NCBI RefSeq assembly: GCF_036227325.1 | Contig: NZ_CP109467.1 | Location: forward strand, 4,526,001 to 4,590,000 | From: Streptomyces sp. NBC_01465 | GTDB taxonomy: Bacteria > Actinomycetota > Actinomycetes > Streptomycetales > Streptomycetaceae | Direction: 5' to 3' | Length of the DNA: 64,000 nucleotides | In this document: positions 35,359 to 43,478 of the stretch, one piece after another | Layout: the number at the start of each line of letters is the position of its first letter | Numbering within the stretch: the stretch's first letter is position 1 | Translations under genes and position numbers: made by a program | Notes under the pieces: generated by a model | Seen by the model: the letters and a program-made list of their open reading frames with translations, nothing else | Databases searched by the model: none | Told to the model about the DNA's origin: nothing

Positions 35359-36188
35359 GCGTACCCCCAGGTGTGGGCGATGTCCCGCAGGTCGTCGGGG
35401 ACCTCTTCGGCGGCCGGCAGGGCGCGGGCCTGCTGGACCGACCCGGATTTGATGTTGTCGCTCCAGTCGCCGATGTACGCCTTGAACGGTCCGTGGTCCT
35501 GCTTGCCGTAGTTCAGCATCCGGGCGTCCCACTCGACGCCCAGGAACGTACATATCTCGCGGGTCTTGGCTTCGGCGTCCCCGGTCAGGTCCTCGTAGCG
35601 GACGGTCAGGCCGGGCAGATGGGTGCGGGCGTCCTCGACGGCGTCCACGTAACTCTTGACCTCGGCGATCGTCTGCGCCGGGTCGCGGTCGGGCCGGCCG
35701 TTGATCAGCGAGCTGACCATCGACGCCGGATGGCGCAGCAGGAAGAGGAACTTGGCGTCCGGCCAGGCCTCGTGCAGCCGCTCCCAGACCAGGGCGTTGC
35801 CGGGCGTCTTGTCGACGATGAGGTCCTTGCCGCTGTGCTCCAGCTCGCGGTGGAGCACCCGGTCCCAGAGGAGGTGCTCCAACTCCTTCTCGTCGAGCCC
35901 GAGTTGGCTCATCGCCTTCTCGGTGTACGGCTTGGTCTGCTCGACGTGCAGCGTTCGCAGGTGCATCTCGTGCGGTGCGCGGATACGGGGATGGCTGTTC
36001 AGCAGCACCCGCAGCAGCGTGGAACCCGACCTGACCGAGGAGATCACGAACACCGGCTCGGGGACCAGCCGTTGCCCGGTGGGGGCGGGCACGGCACGGG
36101 CCGGACGGCCGCCGGGCAGGTTCAGGACGGACAGCGCCCTGCGTGCCCGCCGTGCGGCGGCCCTGAGACGCGGGTCGCTTGGCGGCAT
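35352..36188 (-). CDS. PAPS-dependent sulfotransferase
   Basis: 278 aa. The 5'-phosphosulfate-binding loop is VFVISSVRSGSTLLRVLLNS (about 40-59) and the 3'-phosphate-binding strand-helix is FLFLLRHPASMVSSLIN (about 132). RYEDLTGDAEAK is the usual C-terminal core motif. The protein is of the Stf0/Sulfotransfer type that sulfates carbohydrates or small molecules. The ATG at 36188 has an ideal GAGGAGG 7 nt upstream, making it the first and best-translated gene of the operon. Acceptor unknown; the TarS-like gene downstream suggests a surface glycan. Confidence 0.9.
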   Translation of the reverse strand: MPPSDPRLRAAARRARRALSVLNLPGGRPARAVPAPTGQRLVPEPVFVISSVRSGSTLLRVLLNSHPRIRAPHEMHLRTLHVEQTKPYTEKAMSQLGLDEKELEHLLWDRVLHRELEHSGKDLIVDKTPGNALVWERLHEAWPDAKFLFLLRHPASMVSSLINGRPDRDPAQTIAEVKSYVDAVEDARTHLPGLTVRYEDLTGDAEAKTREICTFLGVEWDARMLNYGKQDHGPFKAYIGDWSDNIKSGSVQQARALPAAEEVPDDLRDIAHTWGYAC

Positions 36189-36415
36189 GGTCGTTCCTCC
36201 TCGGTCACGGACAGTGGATGTTCCAATTTGTAATCCGCGATCCTGAGGCGGCCGTAATCCGCGCCTGTGCTGGCGCTGAGGGTTTTCTGAGAGTTCGATG
36301 AACGGCGCAACCCGGGAAGGAGCCCCCGCATCAGGGCCCCGCGCAACGATCTTGACGGGTCTCGGACACTTCCATCTCGTCAAGGCAGTGTCCTAAACCT
36401 CTGTCACTCGGTTAG

Positions 36416-37966
36416 ATGAGTGTGGACACCAGAACGCCCCGGTTCGACGAGCAGCCGGCCCTGAGCATGGTCAAGGTGGACTGCGATCCCGCGCAGGTCA
36501 TCGTGAACCACGCCAGCTTCCGGGTGCAGCTCGCACCGAAGAGCCCCAGCCTGGCGGACACGGCCAGGATCCCCGCGATGAGCAGCGCCGGCGGACGCCG
36601 ACGTGCCGCCCCCGTCGTCTGGAGCGGGAAGTCCGCACCGGGCGACCCCGGAGCCAGCGGACTGCTGCAGGCCGTACGCAACTCCTCGGTGGGGGAGCCG
36701 CGTTACGAGACGTACGACGACGCCCACGACGCCGGCGCCACCCAGGTCATTCCCCGTATCAGCCTCGACGAGGGCGAAGCCCCCGCCGTCGTCGGACCGC
36801 GCAGCCCCTACGGCTCCGGGCCCGACGCGACGACGCTGCTGCCCCGGATGCGCGAGGCGGTCGGCGCGTACGACCACCAGGAACCGTACGGGCACGACGA
36901 GTTCGACGACGGCGTCGAGGGGCCCTCGGAGACGACCGGCACGCACCGTGCCGCGCACGCCTTCTACCCCGACCGCCGGATGAACCTCGGCGTGGTGCTC
37001 CTGCCGCTCCGCGTCTTCCTCGGCCTCATCTCCGTGTACGCGGGCATGGGCAAGCTCTGCGACCCCGTCTACTTCGACGGCGGCGAACGCGGCTCCATGG
37101 TCAAGTGGCTGAATTCGCTGCACCCTTGGGCCCTCGCCGAACCGCTGCGCGACTTCGCCCTCTCTCATCCGGTCGGCGCCGGACTCACCGTCGCCTTCCT
37201 CCAGGTCGTCGTCGGCGTCCTCACCGTCCTCGGCCTCTGGCAGCGCGTCGCGGGCGTCTTCGGGGCGCTGCTCTCCGCGGCGCTCCTGGTGACGGTCTCC
37301 TGGCGTACGGCGGCGTACGACGCCCCCGACGTCATCTACCTCGCCGCCTGGTCGCCGCTGATCATCGCGGGCGCCCCCGTCTACTCCCTCGACAGCAGGC
37401 TCGCGGGCGAGGCCTGGCGCACGCTCGGCCCGCGCTCCGAGCTCTGGCAGCTGCGCAGGCGCGTCTTGCGGCGCGGGACGCTCGTCGCCTCGCTCGTGGT
37501 CGGTCTCACGCTGCTGATCGGCTCGGTGCTCGGCGCCGCGGTCCGCTCCTCCACGGTCGTGACCGTGCCGGGCCCGAACACCGACCCGACCAACCACCTC
37601 CCCGGGCTCACCCTCCCCGAGGACAGCGCGGGCTCGCACTCCCCGGCCCGCCGCGAGGGCTCCTCGAAGAAGCCGTCGCCCTCGGCGACGGGCTCCGCGA
37701 GCCCCAAGGCCAAGCACACGGCCCCGGCCGCCACGGCAGGCGCGACCGCGTCCTCGGGCACCACCGGCAGCCCCAGCCAGACCCAGGGCAGCGGCACCGC
37801 CCCCACCCACCACCAGGCACCGCCCCCGCCGGCGGCCAGCAGCTCGGGCCCGTCGTCCTCGGGCGGCTCCAGCAGCACCGGAGGCAGCAGCGACGGTGGC
37901 TCGACCTCCTCCGGAGGCTCGTCCTCCGGAGGCAACCAGAACCCGATCGGCGGCCTCCTCGGCTGA
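36416..37966 (+). CDS. DoxX family membrane protein with long N- and C-terminal extensions
   Basis: 516 aa. Residues about 190-330 hold four DoxX-type membrane segments (VVLLPLRVFLGLISVYAGMG, VAFLQVVVGVLTVLGLW, FGALLSAALLVTVSW, VIYLAAWSPLIIAGA). A fifth hydrophobic segment lies near 365 (VASLVVGLTLLIGSVLGA). The first 180 residues are hydrophilic; the last 130 are Ser/Gly/Pro/Thr low complexity. DoxX proteins act in membrane redox or sulfur oxidation; in actinobacteria they support thiol and oxidative stress resistance. No ribosome site precedes the ATG, and TTAGAT lies just upstream, so the true start could be the in-frame GTG at 36422. Confidence 0.83.
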   Translation: MSVDTRTPRFDEQPALSMVKVDCDPAQVIVNHASFRVQLAPKSPSLADTARIPAMSSAGGRRRAAPVVWSGKSAPGDPGASGLLQAVRNSSVGEPRYETYDDAHDAGATQVIPRISLDEGEAPAVVGPRSPYGSGPDATTLLPRMREAVGAYDHQEPYGHDEFDDGVEGPSETTGTHRAAHAFYPDRRMNLGVVLLPLRVFLGLISVYAGMGKLCDPVYFDGGERGSMVKWLNSLHPWALAEPLRDFALSHPVGAGLTVAFLQVVVGVLTVLGLWQRVAGVFGALLSAALLVTVSWRTAAYDAPDVIYLAAWSPLIIAGAPVYSLDSRLAGEAWRTLGPRSELWQLRRRVLRRGTLVASLVVGLTLLIGSVLGAAVRSSTVVTVPGPNTDPTNHLPGLTLPEDSAGSHSPARREGSSKKPSPSATGSASPKAKHTAPAATAGATASSGTTGSPSQTQGSGTAPTHHQAPPPPAASSSGPSSSGGSSSTGGSSDGGSTSSGGSSSGGNQNPIGGLLG

Positions 37967-37986
37967 CCGTTCGGTACGTGCACGAC

Positions 37987-38023
37987 GGAGGGCCCCGGCG
38001 CGGACTGCGCGCCGGGGCCCTCC
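37987..38023. terminator. Bidirectional terminator, 16-bp stem
   Basis: Perfect 16-bp stem (37987-38002 with 38008-38023), loop GACTG, between the convergent doxX and nucleotidyltransferase genes. Confidence 0.88.
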
Positions 38024-38038
38024 CTGTGTGCGTGCCCG

Positions 38039-38770
38039 CTACTTCCCCGCGAGCTCCTTGGCCGCCTCGGTGAGGTCCTTGGCGGTGTCGATGGCCCGCC
38101 AGTACGCGCCGTGCGGCAGCGGGAAGCCCGCCAGCAGGCGCTCGCGTGCGAGGCGGGGGAAGGTGGACCGCTCGTGGTCGCCGCGGTCGGGGAGGAGGCC
38201 GGCGAAGGCCGGGGAGAAGACGTACACGCCCGCGTTGATCAGATACGGCGAGGGCGGGGACTCGATGAAGTCCAGTACGTGCCCGAACTCGTCCGTCTCG
38301 ACGGCGCCCCACGGGATGCGCGGCCGGGCCAGCGCCAGGGTCGCCGTCGCATCGCGCTCGGCGTGGAAGGCGGCCATCTCCTGGAGCGAGAAACGCGTCC
38401 AGATGTCGCCGTTCGTGGCGTACCAGGGGCGGTCGGGGTGGGGGAGGTGCGCGGCGGCGTACTTCAGGCCGCCGCCGCGGCCCAGCGGCTCCGTCTCGAC
38501 GACGGTCTTCACGCGCAGCGGCAGATCGGCCGAGTCCAGCCACTCCTGGAGGACCTCGGCGAGATGGCCGCAGGAGACGACGGCGTCGGTCACGCCCTCG
38601 GAGGCCAGCCAGGCAAGCTGATGGCCGATGATCGGGGTCCCGGTGCCCGGGATCTCGACCATCGGCTTGGGGCGGTCGTCGGTGTACGGGCGCAGCCGCG
38701 AGCCCTGGCCGCCCGCCAGGACCACGGCCTGCGTGGGCAGCGCGTGCGCATGAGGATCAGTGGTCGTCAT
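38039..38770 (-). CDS. Sugar-1-phosphate nucleotidyltransferase family protein
   Basis: 243 aa with the NTP_transferase fold. Signature VVLAGGQGSRLRPYTDDRPKP (nucleotide binding, about 16), ATNGDIWTRF (metal Asp, about 123), and YLINAGVYVFSP (about 186). It resembles GDP-mannose or dTDP-glucose pyrophosphorylases, but sugar and nucleotide cannot be decided. TAGGGT (38777-38782) lies 6 nt before the ATG, so the mRNA is probably leaderless. It lies 32 bp downstream of the membrane protein gene at 38803. Confidence 0.85.
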   Translation of the reverse strand: MTTTDPHAHALPTQAVVLAGGQGSRLRPYTDDRPKPMVEIPGTGTPIIGHQLAWLASEGVTDAVVSCGHLAEVLQEWLDSADLPLRVKTVVETEPLGRGGGLKYAAAHLPHPDRPWYATNGDIWTRFSLQEMAAFHAERDATATLALARPRIPWGAVETDEFGHVLDFIESPPSPYLINAGVYVFSPAFAGLLPDRGDHERSTFPRLARERLLAGFPLPHGAYWRAIDTAKDLTEAAKELAGK

Positions 38771-38802
38771 GGGCGCACCCTATGCGCCGGTGATGTGGAT
38801 CT

Positions 38803-39219
38803 TCAGCGCTGGTGTGCGACGCCGTACGCGAAGGACGTGTCGCAGACGGGCCGCGCGTAGGACTGGGCGCGCGTCGGGCCGTAGCGCTGGACGGCCGCGC
38901 GGCCGAGCGAGCGGGCGATGTCCATGCAGTGCGCGGCGAGCGAGGGCCGGCGCTCGACCTCGCGCTGGAGGTGGGTGAGAGCCACGGACGGGCTCGACTC
39001 CTGGAGCTCGGTGAGGAGCTTGTCGCGCAGGACGTCCTGGGGCGTGCGGGCCTTGGCGCGTACCGAGACATTCTGCGAAGACGCAGTGAGCATCGGGGAA
39101 GCGGAGGAGGATGAGCCTGCCCACGGTACGAGGGTGACCGCGAGCGCCCCGGAGAGAACGAGGGCGACGGGCAGGACGAGAGCGAGAGTTCGGCCGATTC
39201 GGCGGGCTGTGGTGGTCAC
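38803..39219 (-). CDS. Hypothetical secreted or membrane-anchored protein
   Basis: 138 aa. An N-terminal membrane segment or signal (RTLALVLPVALVLSGALAVT), then a helical soluble domain (TPQDVLRDKLLTELQESSPSVALTHLQREV, and AHCMDIARSLGRAAVQRYG). Two cysteines (in AAHCMDI and RPVCDTS) could form a disulfide outside the cell. The homologues I recall are small conserved Streptomyces proteins beside msiK. TACGCT (39227-39232) precedes the GTG by 7 nt, so the mRNA may be leaderless. No function is recognisable. Confidence 0.7.
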   Translation of the reverse strand: MTTTARRIGRTLALVLPVALVLSGALAVTLVPWAGSSSSASPMLTASSQNVSVRAKARTPQDVLRDKLLTELQESSPSVALTHLQREVERRPSLAAHCMDIARSLGRAAVQRYGPTRAQSYARPVCDTSFAYGVAHQR

Positions 39220-39365
39220 GCGAGTGAGCGTAGCGGCCAGTGATGATTTGGCGACATTTAGTCACTCTCCCGAGGGATGGTTCGACTCCCCTTTTCGAAT
39301 CGGGTGTTGACGAACAGGGCTCGAAATGACGGGTCTGCCGGGGTATTTGTCGACACCTGACGGCA

Positions 39366-39407
39366 ACGGCCTGCGGCCCCGCACCGAAGTGCGGGGCCGC
39401 AGGCCGT
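39366..39407 (-). terminator. msiK terminator, 19-bp stem
   Basis: Perfect 19-bp stem (39366-39384 with 39389-39407), tetraloop CGAA, 20 bp downstream of the msiK stop. Confidence 0.88.
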
Positions 39408-39427
39408 AGTTGATGAGCGGTTCAGCG

Positions 39428-40564
<1,137 letters not shown>

Positions 40565-40618
40565 GATCGCGTAGCTCCTTCACCGGCAGGAACGTGCCGG
40601 ACGATCCGAGTAAAGGTG

Positions 40619-40634
40619 AGTGGTGTAGTCCACA
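40619..40634. promoter_or_regulatory. DasR-like (dre) operator upstream of msiK
   Basis: AGTGGTGTAGTCCACA matches the dre consensus AGTGGTCTAGACCACT at 13 of 16 positions and keeps the GTGG/CCAC arms. It is 55 bp upstream of the msiK ATG. DasR control of chitobiose uptake genes is established in Streptomyces; binding here is inferred. Confidence 0.5.
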
Positions 40635-40746
40635 TGGGTGAACTGTTTCGAGACGCTACCTGGCGTTTTCCGGTCTGTCAGTAGTCCAGAGCACACCAAA
40701 ATTTCGGACCGGGGCTGCGGTGGTGTTGGTTACACTGCTCCGGTAT

Positions 40747-40820
40747 GCCTCCTTAGCTCAGCTGGCCAGAGCAACGCACTTGTAATGCGTAGGTCATCGG
40801 TTCGAATCCGATAGGGGGCT
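40747..40820 (+). tRNA. tRNA-Thr (anticodon TGT)
   Basis: 74-nt cloverleaf. Acceptor GCCTCCT pairs with AGGGGGC (one G-U), D arm AGCTCAGCTGGCCAGAGC, anticodon stem CGCAC/GTGCG-type around CTTGTAA, TTCGAAT in the T loop with ATCGG/CCGAT stem, discriminator T. No CCA is encoded. Anticodon TGT reads ACA and related Thr codons. Confidence 0.92.
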
Positions 40821-40824
40821 CGGA

Positions 40825-40858
40825 AAAGCCCAGGTCGGCAGCTGCTGACCTGGGCTTT
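40825..40858 (+). terminator. tRNA-Thr terminator
   Basis: 12-bp stem AAAGCCCAGGTC/GACCTGGGCTTT (40825-40836 with 40847-40858), followed by CTTGT. On the minus strand it also follows the lipoprotein gene ending at 40881. Confidence 0.85.
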
Positions 40859-40880
40859 CTTGTCGTGCGGTGGGTTGGCG

Positions 40881-41621
40881 TCAGTGGCCTGCGGTCGTGA
40901 GCTTGACGGTCTGCGGGGTTTCCACCTCTGTCGGACCGACCGTGGGGTCCTCTCCGGTGACGTTGAAGGTCGCGAAGTACTCCACCGTGGTTCCCACCGT
41001 GCCGACATCCAGATACACGGGCAGCGTCTGCTTGCCGAACTTGGTCGTGAGCCGGAGGGTGACGGAGCCCTGAGCGGTGAGGTAGCCGTCGTAGTCCGCC
41101 ACCGCCACGTGCTGCTTGTCCGTTCCGACGGAACCCGTGAAGCCCTTGCAGGTGGTAGCCGCGCTCGACAGAGCAGACATGACCTTGTCGGCATCTCCAT
41201 CTGCGTACGAGGCGAGACGAACGCGCACCATGACCCCGGACAGGTTCTTCGCGACCGCGCTGCGCTCCACGGCCGCAACAGGCTTGACGGCTCCGGCAGT
41301 TGCGCTCAGCGCGTCGGCGACGGGCTGGCAGGCCGGCTTGTCGGCCACCATGTGCTCCCCGCCGATCGGGCCGGACGCCGACTTGGGAACGGTCACCTCG
41401 TAGGTCGCGACGTCGCTGCTCTTGATCGCGGCACTCTCGAGTTGCTTGCGTGTCAGCGCCGCCTTCTCGCCGGACGCAGCCTGCTTCGCGGCTGCGGAGC
41501 TCTTCCCTGCCGACGCCGAGGGCTTGTCCGCCTTGGAGCCGCTGTGCCCTCCGCACCCTGTCGTCAGCAGCAGTGAACTTGCCGCTACCGCCGCCAGGGC
41601 TATTCCTGCCTGCCTGCGCAT
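40881..41621 (-). CDS. Putative lipoprotein of unknown function
   Basis: 246 aa. Lipoprotein signal MRRQAGIALAAVAASS with lipobox LLTTGC (Cys23), then a Ser/Ala/Lys-rich linker (SKADKPSASAGKSSAAAKQA). The mature domain has two strand-rich halves (TYEVTVPKSASGP, VMVRVRLASYADGDADKVM, VTLRLTTKFGKQTLPVYLDV) similar to many Streptomyces surface lipoproteins; two cysteines could pair. The ATG at 41621 has GAGAG just upstream; a start at 41630 is also in frame. No function can be assigned. Confidence 0.72.
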   Translation of the reverse strand: MRRQAGIALAAVAASSLLLTTGCGGHSGSKADKPSASAGKSSAAAKQAASGEKAALTRKQLESAAIKSSDVATYEVTVPKSASGPIGGEHMVADKPACQPVADALSATAGAVKPVAAVERSAVAKNLSGVMVRVRLASYADGDADKVMSALSSAATTCKGFTGSVGTDKQHVAVADYDGYLTAQGSVTLRLTTKFGKQTLPVYLDVGTVGTTVEYFATFNVTGEDPTVGPTEVETPQTVKLTTAGH

Positions 41622-41720
41622 GTCTCTCATCTCTGACAGTGAGCGGACGCTCCCGCCTGGTCTGTGCCACATACAACAGCACCCGGCTCTCCTCGGAGGG
41701 GGCTGTCCGGAAGGTCACGT

Positions 41721-41754
41721 AAGCCCGGTGTGACTGCGCCGGTCCGGGCTTTTT
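41721..41754 (+). terminator. Orphan terminator-like hairpin
   Basis: AAGCCCGG (41721-41728) pairs with CCGGGCTT (41744-41751), followed by TTTG. It lies in a divergent promoter region where no plus-strand gene ends, so it may mark a small RNA or a remnant. Confidence 0.45.
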
Positions 41755-41853
41755 GCTGCTCTGGGGTGCATGTCTGCCGCTCCGGGGCTTGGGGGCGGCG
41801 CAGGCTGCTGGTGGCGCGGGTGGCCCGGGCCGGGGTTCGGCAGGAGGTTGGCC

Positions 41854-42384
41854 GTGAGGCGTGTTGTGGTCGCTCTGGTTGCGGCGTTGGTGGTCGGGGG
41901 CGGGGTGGGGCCCGTGCGGGCTGCGGAGTCTGTTGCGTACGGGCGTGAGGGGGCGCGTGCCTACTACCCGGACGTCGAGCGGATCGTCTGTGAGATCAAT
42001 CAGGAGCGGGTGCGGCGTGGGCTGGTTGCGCTGGGGATCTCCGACGCCGCTTCCGGGGTTGCCCGGGCGCACGCCCGGGACATGGCCAAGCAGGGCGAAT
42101 TGTCCGGGGTGGGCAGTGACGGGCGGGATCTGAGGACCCGGCTGGCCGATGCGGGGCTCTACTCGGCGTACGTCTCCGAATACATGCTCGCCGGGTATCA
42201 CCACGACGGCTATTTCGCCGACATGGCCACCGATCCCGATCCCCGCAATGAGTTCTACAAGGTGCTCATGGACCGGAAGGTCTCGGCGATCGGGATCGGG
42301 TACGACCGTGACTACTGGGACGTCGACCTGCTGGGGCCGCACCGGAAGCTGGTGACCCGGGCGCCGGCCTGCGTCAGGGATTGA
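41854..42384 (+). CDS. Secreted CAP (SCP/PR-1) domain protein
   Basis: 176 aa. Signal peptide RRVVVALVAALVVGGGVGP with AESV after cleavage. Residues about 45-176 resemble a CAP domain: INQERVRRGLVALGISDAAS, ARAHARDMAKQGELSG, and the C-terminal VSAIGIGYDRDYWDVDLLG. The usual CAP histidine in GHxSPDG is replaced by GELSGVGSDGRD, so the cavity may lack the metal site. The GTG at 41854 has AGGAGG 6 nt upstream; longer in-frame starts are not supported. Extracellular; role unknown. Confidence 0.78.
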   Translation: MRRVVVALVAALVVGGGVGPVRAAESVAYGREGARAYYPDVERIVCEINQERVRRGLVALGISDAASGVARAHARDMAKQGELSGVGSDGRDLRTRLADAGLYSAYVSEYMLAGYHHDGYFADMATDPDPRNEFYKVLMDRKVSAIGIGYDRDYWDVDLLGPHRKLVTRAPACVRD

Positions 42385-43363
42385 GGCGTACGACGTACTT
42401 GCCCTCGCCGCGGCCCTCCGCGAGGAGCTGGTGGGTTTCGGGGACCTCTTCGAGATACGCCAACTCGGTGAGCGGGACGGTGAGTTGGCCGGTCGCCGCG
42501 AGTTCCAGGACGCGGGACAAGCCGGCCGCCGCGCGGTGCGGCGCGTTGGCCCACATCTGGCTGATGCTGAAGCCGCTCACCGTGTGATTGCCGCCCATCA
42601 GGCGCCCGGCCGCGGGCAGCGGCTCCGGGGTGCCGCCGCCCGCGTTGCCGAAGAGGACGATGCGGCCCCCGTGGGCGGCGAGTTGGAGGTCCGTCTCCAG
42701 GAGGGCGGTGCCTTGGGGGTCGAGGATGATGTCCACGCCCGTGCCGCCGGTCGCCTTGAGGACCGTCTCGGTGAGGTCTTCGGTGCGGGGGAGCGCGAGG
42801 TCGTAGCCGGCCTGGAGGGCCGACTCGGCCTTCTCCGGGCGGCCTACGGTGCCGATGCGCAGGCCTCCGCCGAGCGCGGGCACCAGTTGCGCGACGGCGC
42901 TTCCCACGCCGCCGGACGCCGAGTGCACCAGTACGGTCTCGCCGGGTCGGATGCGGGCCGCGTCCGTGAGCAGGAGCAGCGCGGTCGCGAGCATCAGCGG
43001 CGCCGCCGCGGCGAGCGCCATCGAGGCCCCGTCGGGTACCGGGGCGGTGTGCTCGGCGCGGGCGACGGCCACCTCGGCGAGGCCGCCCTTGCCGGTGAAG
43101 GCGGCGACGCGCGTGCCGACGGCGGGGGTGGTGACGCCGGGGCCCAACTCCCTTACGGTGCCGGACACTTCGGTGCCGGGTGCGTACGGCCATCCTGTGC
43201 CGTAGGCGGTGTCGCCGCGCCGGACCATGACGTCGACGAAGTTGATTCCCGCGTAGGCCACGTCGATGGTGACTTCGCCCGGTCCCGGGCGGGGTGCTTC
43301 GAGTGTGCGGATTTCCGTGCGGTCCGCGGTCTGCGAAGGTCCGGTCATGATCAGCGACTGCAT
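42374..43363 (-). CDS. NADPH:quinone oxidoreductase (zinc-independent MDR family)
   Basis: 329 aa medium-chain reductase. N-terminal GroES-like domain (GPGEVTIDVAYAGINFVDVM), then a Rossmann domain with the NADPH motif VLVHSASGGVGSAVAQL (about 140). No structural or catalytic zinc ligands, as in QOR/zeta-crystallin enzymes. VDIILDPQGTALLETDLQL and the GGNHTVSGF segment are family-typical. The ATG at 43363 has GGAG 9 nt upstream. It converges on the CAP gene and overlaps its 3' end by 11 nt. Confidence 0.88.
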   Translation of the reverse strand: MQSLIMTGPSQTADRTEIRTLEAPRPGPGEVTIDVAYAGINFVDVMVRRGDTAYGTGWPYAPGTEVSGTVRELGPGVTTPAVGTRVAAFTGKGGLAEVAVARAEHTAPVPDGASMALAAAAPLMLATALLLLTDAARIRPGETVLVHSASGGVGSAVAQLVPALGGGLRIGTVGRPEKAESALQAGYDLALPRTEDLTETVLKATGGTGVDIILDPQGTALLETDLQLAAHGGRIVLFGNAGGGTPEPLPAAGRLMGGNHTVSGFSISQMWANAPHRAAAGLSRVLELAATGQLTVPLTELAYLEEVPETHQLLAEGRGEGKYVVRLNP

Positions 43364-43478
43364 GATGTCTCCTGCTCCCGTACGTCGATGAGGCCCAGGA
43401 TGTCGCGGGCGGCCGTGGTGACCAAGGTGCACTTCGCGCCCGCAGCCATCGGGGATCGTGATGGTTCCAGGTCAGGGA

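Noticed and set aside
35359..35553. N-terminal extension of cysC by 65 residues
   Set aside because: The extra part is Arg/Pro/Gly-rich antisense of the sulfotransferase gene; the Met at 35358 begins the conserved APS kinase fold.
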